DNA of 9,838 bases, taken from Deltaproteobacteria bacterium. Lineage in GTDB: Bacteria; Myxococcota; Myxococcia; Myxococcales; 40CM-4-68-19. The position numbers and the translations under genes are program-made. Location of the stretch: the NCBI GenBank assembly GCA_005879095.1, contig VBLM01000462.1, positions 1-9,838 on the forward strand, given 5' to 3'. Positions 1 through 6,288 of this stretch are shown one piece after another. Each line of letters starts with the position of its first letter. Position 1 is the first letter of the stretch. The notes under the pieces are model-generated. The model was not told the DNA's origin and made no database searches. It saw only the letters and a list, made by a program, of their open reading frames with translations.

Positions 1-22
1 TCCTCCTCGACTGCACGGCCTA

Positions 23-53
23 GTGCGATTTCGGGACGCACCGTCCCACGCAC
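23..53 (+). repeat. Imperfect hairpin, possible operator or weak terminator
   Basis: GGGACG (33-38) and CGTCCC (42-47) form a perfect 6-bp stem with a 3-nt loop. An outer pair, GTGCG (23-27) and CGCAC (49-53), could extend it across an asymmetric internal loop. No T-run follows, so intrinsic termination is not supported. The copies of GCACGGCC lie just before the hairpin and overlapping its end. The role is unknown: a protein-binding site, or the end of an upstream transcript. Confidence 0.35.
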
Positions 54-88
54 GGCCATGCCGCAGCGCGTCATCAGAGTAGCCACGC

Positions 89-104
89 TGGCACGGAACT
101 GGCT
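89..104 (+). promoter_or_regulatory. Sigma-54-like (-24/-12) promoter upstream of the ADOP permease
   Basis: TGGCACG, four bases, then TGGCT matches the sigma-54 consensus TGGCACG-N4-TTGCW at 11 of 12 fixed positions. The GG at 90-91 and GC at 102-103 are separated by exactly 10 nt, as required. The flanking pyrimidine at 88 and purine at 96 also fit. The single mismatch is the second T of the -12 block. A start about 12 nt past the GC would fall near 115, leaving almost no leader before the ATG at 117. No Shine-Dalgarno motif precedes that ATG, which is compatible with a leaderless message. No upstream enhancer site or sigma-54 activator gene is visible. Confidence 0.4.
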
Positions 105-116
105 CTCTCCCAGCCG

Positions 117-2552
117 ATGGAATCCGTCTGGCAAGACGTCCGCCTCGCCCTCAGGTCGCTCCGCCGCGCGCCGACGTACGCCCTCGCCGCTATCGCCGCG
201 CTGGCGCTCGCCATCGGCGCCAACACCGCGCTCTTCAGCCTGATCGAGGCGACTCTGCTGCGGCCGTACCCGTATCCGCACCCGGAGCAGGTGCTGATCG
301 TCCGCGAGACGAGCAAGACGTTCGAAGAGTCGTCGGTGGCGTACCCCAACTTTCGCGACTGGCGGGCGCAGACCAGAGACGTCTTCAGCCAGCTCGGCGC
401 GTTCCGGCGCGACAGCCTGAACCTGACCGGCGCGGGCGATCCCGAGCAGCTCGCAGTCCGCATGGTCAGCGCCGATTTCTTCGACGCCCTCGGCGCCCGG
501 CCGCAGATCGGCCGCACCTTCACCGACGAGGACGATGGCCCGGGCGCCGAGCGCACCGTCGTGCTCAGCAACGCCCTGTGGCAGAAGCGGTTCGCGTCCG
601 ACCCGCGCATCGTCGGCCAGTCGATCGCGCTCGGCGGGGCCGCGTACACGGTCATCGGCGTAATGCCGCCGGTCTTCCGCTTCCTGGTGGCGAGCGATGT
701 CTTCGTGCCGCTCGGCCTGTGGGCCGATCAGTTCAAGGACCGCGCCGATCACCCCGGCATCAGCGGTCTGGCTCGAATGCGCCCGGGCGTCACGCTCCAG
801 CAGGCGAACGCGGCGCTCAACGCCGTCGCCGAGCGGCTGGAGAAAGCCTACCCGCTGACCAACACCGGCGCGCGCGTGCGGGCGAAGACGATCCAGGACG
901 ACCAGACCGAGGACTTCCGCAGCGCGCTGTTCATCCTCTGGGGCGCGGTCGTGCTGGTGCTCTTGATCGCCGCCGCCAACGTCGCCAACCTCGCCCTGGC
1001 GAGGGGCGCGGCACGCACCGGAGAGCTCGCCATCCGCTCCGCGCTCGGCGCCGGCCGCGGACGGCTCGTGCGCGAGCTTTTGACCGAGAGCGTGCTGCTC
1101 GCGCTCGTCGGCGGCGGCGCGGGCATCCTGGTCGCCGTCTGGGGCCTCGATGCCATGCTCCCGTGGGTACCGGAAATCCTCCGTAGAAACGCGGATGTAC
1201 GCGTGAACGGCGCGGTCCTCGCTTTTACCGTCGGACTTTCGGTGCTGACCGGGCTGGCCTTCGGCGTGCTGCCCGCGCTGCGCGCGTCGCGACCCGATCT
1301 CGACGCGCTGCTCCGGGACGCGCACGCCACCGATTCGCGCCCGCGCCGCCGCATGCGCAGCGCGCTGGTCGTCGCTGAGATCGCGCTGTCGTTGATGCTG
1401 TTGATCGGCGCCGGCCTCTTGATGCGCAGTTTCGCCAAGGCGGCGGCGGTCGACCTCGGCTACCAGTCGCACGGCTTGCTGGTGCAGAGCCTGACCTTGC
1501 CGCCGATCCGGTACCCCGGCTCGGTGGAAGAAATCCGATTCGAACAGGAGCTGCGCCGGCGGCTCTCGGCTTTGCCGGGTGTGAAAGCAGTCGCCGTGAC
1601 CCAGTCGCTCCCGCTCTTCGACAACAACAGCACCAGCATGTTCTGGGTCGAAGGCCAGCCGCGGCCGCGGCCGGGCGAAGGCGTCAACGCCATGCAGTAC
1701 TCGGCGACGCCCGGGTTTCTCTCCGCGCTCGGTGCCCGCCTGCTGCGCGGCCGCGACCTGACCGACACCGACGACCTCAAGGCGCCGGTCGTGATGCTCG
1801 ACGATGCGCTGGCGCGAAAGCTGTTCGGCAGCGAGGATCCCATCGGCCGCCGCCTGGCGTTCCCGCCGGAGATAGTGGGCAACATGCGCGGGCCGGAAAT
1901 CGTCGGTATTTACGCGCACATGGTGCACTACGGGCCGGGCGAGCACGAGCTGGCGGTGGGCGGCATGCTGAGGCCGTTCGCGATGGTCGCGCAGTTCGCG
2001 CCGCAGTGGTTCCACGGGATGAAAGTGATGGTCCGGGCCGAGGGCGATCTGGCCGCGCTGGTACCGGCGGTGCGCCGCGAGGTCGCGGCGATCGACCCGG
2101 AGCTGCCCGTCTACGAGGTGAAGACGATGGAGGCGGCGGTGGACGAGTCGCTCTCGGGCCGCCGGTTCGCGCTCCTGTTGCTGGGACTGTTCGCCGCCGT
2201 GGCGCTGGCGCTCGCGGCCGTCGGCGTGTACGGCGTCATGAGCTACGGGGTCGTGCAGCGGACGAAGGAGATCGGCATCCGGATGGCGCTCGGCGCGGAG
2301 CAGCACGCGGTGTTGCGGCTGGTCGTCGGCGACGGCATGCGCCTGGCTGCCTTCGGAATCGCGATCGGCTTCGGGCTCGCGGTCGGCCTGTCGCGCGTGC
2401 TGCGCGGGATGCTCTTCGGCGTCAGCTCGTTCGACCCGATCGCCTACGCCGGCCTGACACTGGTGCTCGCAGGAGTAGCGCTTCTCGCTTCGTGGCTTCC
2501 GGCCCGCCGGGCAGCCCGCGTCGACCCCGTCATCGCCCTCCGCGCGGAGTAG
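117..2552 (+). CDS. ADOP-type ABC transporter permease (MacB/FtsX duplicated permease)
   Basis: This 811-residue inner-membrane protein has the full ADOP layout. It has a start-proximal WQDVRLALRSL motif and a first membrane helix (about 20-48). A first MacB-like periplasmic domain (about 50-265) is followed by membrane helices near 271-295, 321-345, 366-390 and 415-437. A second periplasmic domain (about 445-680) leads to helices near 684-710, 735-760 and 775-795. The FtsX signature appears twice, as ELAIRSALGA (303-312) and EIGIRMALGA (718-727), confirming internal duplication. The C-terminus ends in the family motif PARRAARVDPVIALRAE. Homologues are thought to act with an MacB-type ATPase in mechanotransmission or export of a substrate, but none is encoded nearby and the substrate is unknown. 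The ATG at 117 is chosen because the family motif begins five residues later; no ribosome-binding site is evident. Confidence 0.95.
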   Translation: MESVWQDVRLALRSLRRAPTYALAAIAALALAIGANTALFSLIEATLLRPYPYPHPEQVLIVRETSKTFEESSVAYPNFRDWRAQTRDVFSQLGAFRRDSLNLTGAGDPEQLAVRMVSADFFDALGARPQIGRTFTDEDDGPGAERTVVLSNALWQKRFASDPRIVGQSIALGGAAYTVIGVMPPVFRFLVASDVFVPLGLWADQFKDRADHPGISGLARMRPGVTLQQANAALNAVAERLEKAYPLTNTGARVRAKTIQDDQTEDFRSALFILWGAVVLVLLIAAANVANLALARGAARTGELAIRSALGAGRGRLVRELLTESVLLALVGGGAGILVAVWGLDAMLPWVPEILRRNADVRVNGAVLAFTVGLSVLTGLAFGVLPALRASRPDLDALLRDAHATDSRPRRRMRSALVVAEIALSLMLLIGAGLLMRSFAKAAAVDLGYQSHGLLVQSLTLPPIRYPGSVEEIRFEQELRRRLSALPGVKAVAVTQSLPLFDNNSTSMFWVEGQPRPRPGEGVNAMQYSATPGFLSALGARLLRGRDLTDTDDLKAPVVMLDDALARKLFGSEDPIGRRLAFPPEIVGNMRGPEIVGIYAHMVHYGPGEHELAVGGMLRPFAMVAQFAPQWFHGMKVMVRAEGDLAALVPAVRREVAAIDPELPVYEVKTMEAAVDESLSGRRFALLLLGLFAAVALALAAVGVYGVMSYGVVQRTKEIGIRMALGAEQHAVLRLVVGDGMRLAAFGIAIGFGLAVGLSRVLRGMLFGVSSFDPIAYAGLTLVLAGVALLASWLPARRAARVDPVIALRAE

Positions 2553-2562
2553 CCACAGTCCG

Positions 2563-3546
2563 TCACAGGCCGCGCAGTGAGCGGCGCGAGAGGCCCAGCG
2601 CGAGACCGAATCGGCCGTCCGCCGACTCCATCCATCGCTCGGGCGTGAAACCAGCCGCATCGATCAGCCGCAGCACCTCGTCGCGCATGAAGCGGCGCGA
2701 GATCTCGGTGCGGATGCCTTCGCCCTTGCGCAGCCGGAGCACCGAGCCCAGCCGGCCGAGGTCGACCTCGAGCGCCGACCGTGCCACCAGCCACATCTCG
2801 ATGCGCCGCTTCTCCACGTCGTACGGCGCGTAGTGGTCGAACGCGGACGGGTCGAAGCCGCTGCGCGCGAACGAATTCACCGCCCGAAGCAGGTTCCGGT
2901 TGAACTCCGCCGTCACGCCCTGTGCGTCGTTGTACGCTGCATGGATCAGGGCCGGATCGGTGACCAGATTGGCCCCCAGCAGCAGCACGTCGCCGGGATC
3001 GAGATGCTCGCGGACGCGCGCCAGCAGCCGCACGGCGTCCGCGTCCTCCTCGTTCCCGATCGTCCCCCCGAGGAAGAGGACCAACCGCCGTCCGCCGGCG
3101 GGCCGCTCCGGAAGCCGCAGCTCGCGGGTGTAGTCGGCGAGGACCTGCTCGACCGGAACCTCGGGCCGGGCCGCGGCGAGAATGTCGCGGGTGCGGCCGA
3201 GTGCGTGGGCCGAGATGTCCACCGCGATGTACCGCGGCCGGCCGCCATCGGCGAGCACCGCGTCGAGCAGGCCGACGGTCTTCTCCTGCGCCCGCTCGAT
3301 CAAGAGCGCCCGCTCGGTCCGCGTCGGGTAGTACTCGGGCAGCCGCGTGATCTGCTCGAACAGCGCCGACCCGCGGTCGTCGTAGAAATACTTGGAGGGA
3401 ATCTCGCGCGGGGTGCGACCCAGCGACTGGCGCAGCTCGCGCAGCGCGGCCGCCTCCGCGTCGAGGTCGACCAGCGCCGCCGTCCGCGGCGAGACCGGTT
3501 GCGGAAGCAGCTGCCGCTCGCGCCGGATCGGAGACCGCCGAGCCAC
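2563..3546 (-). CDS. egtD: L-histidine N-alpha-methyltransferase EgtD, lacking the usual glycine-rich SAM loop
   Basis: EgtD transfers three methyl groups from SAM to histidine, giving hercynine, the first step of ergothioneine synthesis in the cytoplasm. The 327-residue product shows the family blocks FYDDRGSALFEQITRLPEYYPTRTE (split here as FYDDRGS 54-60 and ITRLPEYYPTRTE 66-78), AVDIS (108-112), FLGGTIGN (158-165), AYNDAQGVTAEFNRN (204-218), RIEMWL (248-253) and TEISRRF (280-286). By recalled comparison with mycobacterial EgtD, Y73, N165, Y205, M251, E281 and S283 correspond to histidine-pocket residues Y56, N166, Y206, M252, E282 and S284. The offset changes from about +17 to -1 between these landmarks. 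About 19 residues are therefore missing near residue 86/87, exactly where VELGSG should lie. The frame stays open across the site. Total length looks normal only because the N-terminus is longer. The GTG start abuts the egtB stop and has GGAGG 7 nt upstream. Family identity is secure; activity is doubtful. Confidence 0.9.
   Translation of the reverse strand: MARRSPIRRERQLLPQPVSPRTAALVDLDAEAAALRELRQSLGRTPREIPSKYFYDDRGSALFEQITRLPEYYPTRTERALLIERAQEKTVGLLDAVLADGGRPRYIAVDISAHALGRTRDILAAARPEVPVEQVLADYTRELRLPERPAGGRRLVLFLGGTIGNEEDADAVRLLARVREHLDPGDVLLLGANLVTDPALIHAAYNDAQGVTAEFNRNLLRAVNSFARSGFDPSAFDHYAPYDVEKRRIEMWLVARSALEVDLGRLGSVLRLRKGEGIRTEISRRFMRDEVLRLIDAAGFTPERWMESADGRFGLALGLSRRSLRGL
3288..3316 (-). 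repeat. 11-bp direct repeat at the egtD deletion site
   Basis: The 11-mer GCGCCCGCTCG (plus strand) occurs at 3288-3298 and 3306-3316, 18 bp apart. It encodes the two ERA tripeptides (E78-A80 and E84-A86) immediately before the place where EgtD lacks the expected SAM-binding loop. Short direct repeats can promote slippage deletions or assembly collapse. That this happened here is inference. Confidence 0.5.
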
Positions 3547-4551
3547 CTAGAGTCCTCCGGCGCAGCGGAAACCGCTTGGAATTTCACGGAAATCTGGCAG
3601 GTACCAATTGCGCAGCGAGGGCCGCGCCAGGTCCGGCGAGCTCGCCCACGACCCGCCGCGCAGCACGCGGTGCGACCCGAACCACGGTTTCGAATAGCCC
3701 TCGTACGGATAGGGGCGGAAACCGGGATACGGCTCGAACCAGCTCGAGGTCCATTCCCACACGCCGGAGGGCGGAACCCGAGCCGCCTCCAGCTCATGCT
3801 CGGTCGACAGCCGCGCACCGCGCCAGCGCGCGTACCCGGCAGCATCGTGCCAGGACACGCACGTCACCGGCGCTTCCGGCGGCTGCTCGGCGAACCCGAG
3901 CGGGGCCGGCGCCCCGGTGGCGGCGATGTATTCGGCGAACTGCGCCGCGGTCACCGGCGCCGGATCGAGCCAGTACGCCTTCAGCTCGACCACGTGTTGC
4001 GGCCGCTCGTTGTCGTACGCGCGCGCGGCGTCGTCGGAGCCGACCTGCACGCGCCCTCCCGCGAACTCGAGCCGGTCGGCGGCATGCACCGCGCCGATCG
4101 GCGCCATCCGGTGCAGCCGCCGTTCGCACAGCGCGTGCACGACCTGCACGTGCTCGGCATGCTGCAGCTCGTGCTGCGCGATGTGTTGCACGAGAAACGT
4201 CTCCGGCAGCCCGAGCACGCCCGGGATCCGTCCCGCCCTCAGCCCGTCGCAGACGCGCTCGAGCACCTGGTCGAGAAAGGCGCGCAGGTCGGAAGCCAGC
4301 GGCAGCCGGACACGGACGGCCTTTGCGGTCGCCGCCGGATCGAACGTCGACCCGTACCGAGCCGGTTCGCCGGGCAGGAGCCACCTCTCTTGTTGACCCG
4401 CGATGTGTCCCAGGTGCCAGCCGATCGGGCTGTAGGCGGGAGCCGGCTGCTCGAGCCAGAACTCCTCGGGCGGCAGCACCGAAAGCAGGAACTGCCGCGC
4501 CGATTCGAGCTCGGCGACCAGCGGATCGCGTGCGGCGGCGCGCGCTTTCAT
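3547..4551 (-). CDS. egtB: Compact hercynine sulfoxide synthase EgtB (DinB + FGE-sulfatase domains)
   Basis: EgtB is a non-haem Fe(II), O2-dependent enzyme that forms the C-S bond between hercynine and a cysteine donor, giving a sulfoxide. The 334-residue product has an N-terminal DinB-like helical domain (about 10-150). It carries a conserved histidine in WHLGHI (H49) and the diagnostic HX3HXE motif as H127, H131 and E133, the expected iron ligands. The FGE-sulfatase domain (about 160-334) starts at FAGGRVQVGSDD and includes YDNERPQH (179-186), VSWHDAAGYARW (232-243), VWEWTSSWF (264-272), RVLRGGSWA (295-303) and a terminal GFRC (327-330). It is shorter than mycobacterial EgtB (about 430 residues). 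The segments between the tyrosine/alanine-rich EYIAATG and PVTCVSW, and just before VWEW, are trimmed. The expected PTEAEW is LSTEHEL. The ATG overlaps the egtC stop as ATGA, with GGGAG 7 nt upstream. The partner substrate is probably gamma-glutamylcysteine, because EgtC is next door. Confidence 0.92.
   Translation of the reverse strand: MKARAAARDPLVAELESARQFLLSVLPPEEFWLEQPAPAYSPIGWHLGHIAGQQERWLLPGEPARYGSTFDPAATAKAVRVRLPLASDLRAFLDQVLERVCDGLRAGRIPGVLGLPETFLVQHIAQHELQHAEHVQVVHALCERRLHRMAPIGAVHAADRLEFAGGRVQVGSDDAARAYDNERPQHVVELKAYWLDPAPVTAAQFAEYIAATGAPAPLGFAEQPPEAPVTCVSWHDAAGYARWRGARLSTEHELEAARVPPSGVWEWTSSWFEPYPGFRPYPYEGYSKPWFGSHRVLRGGSWASSPDLARPSLRNWYLPDFREIPSGFRCAGGL
3554..3558 (-). promoter_or_regulatory. 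Shine-Dalgarno site fixing the GTG start of egtD
   Basis: GGAGG on the minus strand lies 7 nt before the GTG at 3546 and is inside the last codons of egtB. It supports the GTG start directly after the egtB stop codon and suggests independent or coupled re-initiation. Confidence 0.75.
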
Positions 4552-5297
4552 CGCAGGTCTCCCGCTCGCAGCGTCACGACTTCGCCGGCCGGCAATTCCC
4601 GCCAGGAGCGGCCGTCGAGCGGCTCGGACGCCATGCAGACGCCGTCGCCGAAGGACGCCGCGTAGAGCGTGGCCGGCTTGATGCCGCGCGCCCAGCGCAC
4701 GCCCACCAGGTGCTCCCCGTCGCCGAGGAGCAGCGTGGCCGCTGCGGTCCGCTGCAGCTCGGTGCAGATCTCTTCCATCCGGATGACCGCCCGCTTGACG
4801 GCGTCAGCCAGCGCGACGCCGGGAACGTCGATCACCAGCGCGAAGATATGCTCCGAATCGCTGCTGCCCGCGATCGATTCGTACGCCTCTCGCCCGAGCG
4901 ACTCGCGCATCATCCGCTGCGGCCCGTGGCGGAAATCGGTGACGAAACCGTTGTGCGCGAACGCGATGCGGCCGTGCACGAATGGCTGGACGTTGGCCAA
5001 TTCGAATCCGATGCCGGGCGTGGCCGATCGGACCGCCGCGATCGCCGAGCGGACGCGCAGCCGCTCGTTCATCCAGCCGAGGTTCGGGTCGGCCCAGATC
5101 GGAGCGCCGGTGCGGTAGAGCGCCGGCTCGGGCCGCCCGTCGTCGAGCCAGAGCGCCGCGCCGTATCCGTCGGCGTTGACGGTGCCCGACGTCTGCTCGC
5201 GCGGCTTGTAGCTCTGCACGACGAGCGAGTGCTTCGGCGCGGAGACGATCTCTCCGAGCGGGATCGCCGGACCCAGGTAACCCGCCATGCGGCACAT
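4548..5297 (-). CDS. egtC: Gamma-glutamyl hercynylcysteine sulfoxide hydrolase EgtC (class II glutamine amidotransferase fold)
   Basis: EgtC removes glutamate from gamma-glutamyl-hercynylcysteine sulfoxide, the step after EgtB. The 249-residue product begins MCRMAGYLGP, so Cys2 becomes the N-terminal nucleophile of the Ntn-hydrolase fold once Met1 is removed. Other class II amidotransferase hallmarks are NADGYGAALW (41-50), FAHNGF (113-118, oxyanion-hole Asn and Gly) and GSSDSEHIF (144-152). The C-terminal ASEPLDGRSWRELPAGEVV block (223-241) is also typical. The length is a little above the mycobacterial protein. An in-frame TAA lies two codons before this ATG, so it is the first possible ATG, and the catalytic Cys2 rules out the internal ATG at 5288. 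No strong ribosome-binding site is visible. The stop overlaps the egtB start by 4 nt. The unclassified amidotransferase alternative (YafJ-like) is less likely given egtB and egtD downstream. Confidence 0.92.
   Translation of the reverse strand: MCRMAGYLGPAIPLGEIVSAPKHSLVVQSYKPREQTSGTVNADGYGAALWLDDGRPEPALYRTGAPIWADPNLGWMNERLRVRSAIAAVRSATPGIGFELANVQPFVHGRIAFAHNGFVTDFRHGPQRMMRESLGREAYESIAGSSDSEHIFALVIDVPGVALADAVKRAVIRMEEICTELQRTAAATLLLGDGEHLVGVRWARGIKPATLYAASFGDGVCMASEPLDGRSWRELPAGEVVTLRAGDLR
4559..4563 (-). promoter_or_regulatory. Shine-Dalgarno site of egtB
   Basis: GGGAG on the minus strand lies 7 nt before the egtB ATG, within the end of egtC. Together with the ATGA stop-start overlap it supports coupled translation of egtC and egtB. 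Confidence 0.65.
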
Positions 5298-5308
5298 CGC
5301 TTACAGGC

Positions 5309-5332
5309 TGCGCTTCGGCGGGCGGCCGCGCA
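5309..5332 (-). repeat. Imperfect GC-rich hairpin in the terC-egtC gap
   Basis: On the minus strand TGCGC-GGC (5332-5325) can pair with GCC (5319-5317) and GCGCA (5313-5309), with a 5-nt loop and a 3-nt GAA bulge. It ends 11 nt before the egtC ATG. It lacks a T-run, so it is not a clear terminator. It could shield the egtC initiation region or stabilise a processed egt message. The sequence is very GC-rich, so chance pairing is a real possibility. Confidence 0.25.
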
Positions 5333-5340
5333 AGGGTGAT

Positions 5341-6288
5341 TTACGCCGCCGTGTCCGGCGCCGGTCGCAGCCAGGAGACGACCAGCGCGATGGCGAGGAT
5401 GCCGGCGATGATCAGAAGCGACGTTCCCGTCGGAAGCTGGACCCACTTGTAGAGGAGCATCTTCAGCCCGACGAAGGTGAGGATCGCCGCCAGCCCCGGC
5501 TTCAGGTACCGCAGCCGCGCCAGCGCGCCGCGCACGACGAAATAGAGCGCGCGCAGGCCGAGCAGCGCGCAGATGTTGCTGGAGAAGACGAGAAACGAAT
5601 CGTCGGTCACCGCGAAGACGGCCGGGATCGAATCGAGTGCGAAGACGAGGTCGGTCGTCTCGGCGGCGACCAGCGCGAGCAAGAGCGGCGTCGCGCACTT
5701 GCCGATGAAGAACCGCGGCCCCTCGATGGTCTTGGTCATCGGCAGGTTCCGCGCCACCCAGCGCACGACCGCGTTGTCCTCGGGCTTCGCGTCGGCCTCA
5801 TCCTCGTGGAAGAGGATCTTCCACGCGGTGTAGACGAGCACCGCGCCGAAGACGGCGATGATCCAGTGGAAACGGTGCACCAGCGCGACGCCCGCGAAGA
5901 TCAGCGAGCCCCGCAGGAGGAGCGCGCCGAGCACGCCCCAGAACAGCACCCGGTGCTGGTACTGCGGCGGGATGGCGAAGCTGCGGAAGAGCAGGACGAA
6001 GACGAAGAGGTTGTCGACCGACAGGGACTTCTCGAGCAGATATCCGGCAAAGAATTCCAGCCCCTGCTCGCCGCCGTAGCGCCTCCAGAGGAAAGCGCCG
6101 AAGCCGAGCGAGAGCACGATCCAGAAGATGCTCCAGCCGATGGCCTCCTTGAACGTCGCTTCCTGATCGCTGCGCGAGGCGATGCGCAGGTCGATGAAGA
6201 GCAGGATCAGGACGCCGGCGAGAAAGCCGACCCACAGCATGGGGCTGCCGATGTTGCGCGCGCCCAGGTCGGCTACGGCGGCGATCAC
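5341..6288 (-). CDS. TerC/Alx-family integral membrane protein
   Basis: This 315-residue multi-pass inner-membrane protein belongs to the TerC family, whose members include E. coli Alx (manganese export, pH-responsive) and tellurite-resistance TerC. It starts with a family-like NIGSPMLWVGF segment (12-22). It carries the two acidic signatures EKSLSVDN (86-93) and ETTDLVFALDSIPA (210-223), whose carboxylates are thought to bind metal. About eight hydrophobic helices fit the sequence, for example 17-34, 50-68, 92-105, 115-135, 142-160, 200-226, 232-255 and 290-306. A histidine and acid-rich cytosolic loop (HEDEADAKPED) lies at 161-171. GTG 6288 is chosen because it overlaps the der stop as GTGA and has GGGAG 9 nt upstream. 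The ATG at 6240 has no such site and would cut into the conserved N-terminus. No yybP-ykoY-type leader is possible, since der occupies the upstream DNA. Substrate is unproven; Mn2+ is plausible. Confidence 0.92.
   Translation of the reverse strand: MIAAVADLGARNIGSPMLWVGFLAGVLILLFIDLRIASRSDQEATFKEAIGWSIFWIVLSLGFGAFLWRRYGGEQGLEFFAGYLLEKSLSVDNLFVFVLLFRSFAIPPQYQHRVLFWGVLGALLLRGSLIFAGVALVHRFHWIIAVFGAVLVYTAWKILFHEDEADAKPEDNAVVRWVARNLPMTKTIEGPRFFIGKCATPLLLALVAAETTDLVFALDSIPAVFAVTDDSFLVFSSNICALLGLRALYFVVRGALARLRYLKPGLAAILTFVGLKMLLYKWVQLPTGTSLLIIAGILAIALVVSWLRPAPDTAA

Larger units (their letters stand above)
1..116. other. Upstream region of the ADOP permease gene
   Basis: No gene can be assigned here. 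The plus frame ending in TAG at 21-23 and the one ending in TAG at 80-82 are both open to the left window edge, so either could be the tail of an upstream gene, but neither short peptide is recognisable. The region holds a hairpin (23-53), a repeated 8-mer GCACGGCC at 13-20 and 50-57, and a sigma-54-like promoter at 89-104. Confidence 0.5.

Noticed and set aside
33..47. Hairpin as an intrinsic terminator
   Set aside because: No T-rich tract follows the stem, so it is kept only as a structural repeat.
2833..4665. A 610-codon plus-strand open frame opposite egtD and egtB
   Set aside because: The translation is Arg/Pro/Gln-rich low-complexity sequence typical of a high-GC antisense frame, with no domain motifs, while the minus strand encodes clear EgtD and EgtB.
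5322..5329. GCGGCCGC palindrome in the terC-egtC gap
   Set aside because: An 8-bp palindrome of pure G/C is expected by chance in such GC-rich DNA.
3576..5339. A 587-codon plus-strand open frame opposite egtB and egtC
   Set aside because: Extremely Arg/Ala-rich antisense shadow with no recognisable motif.
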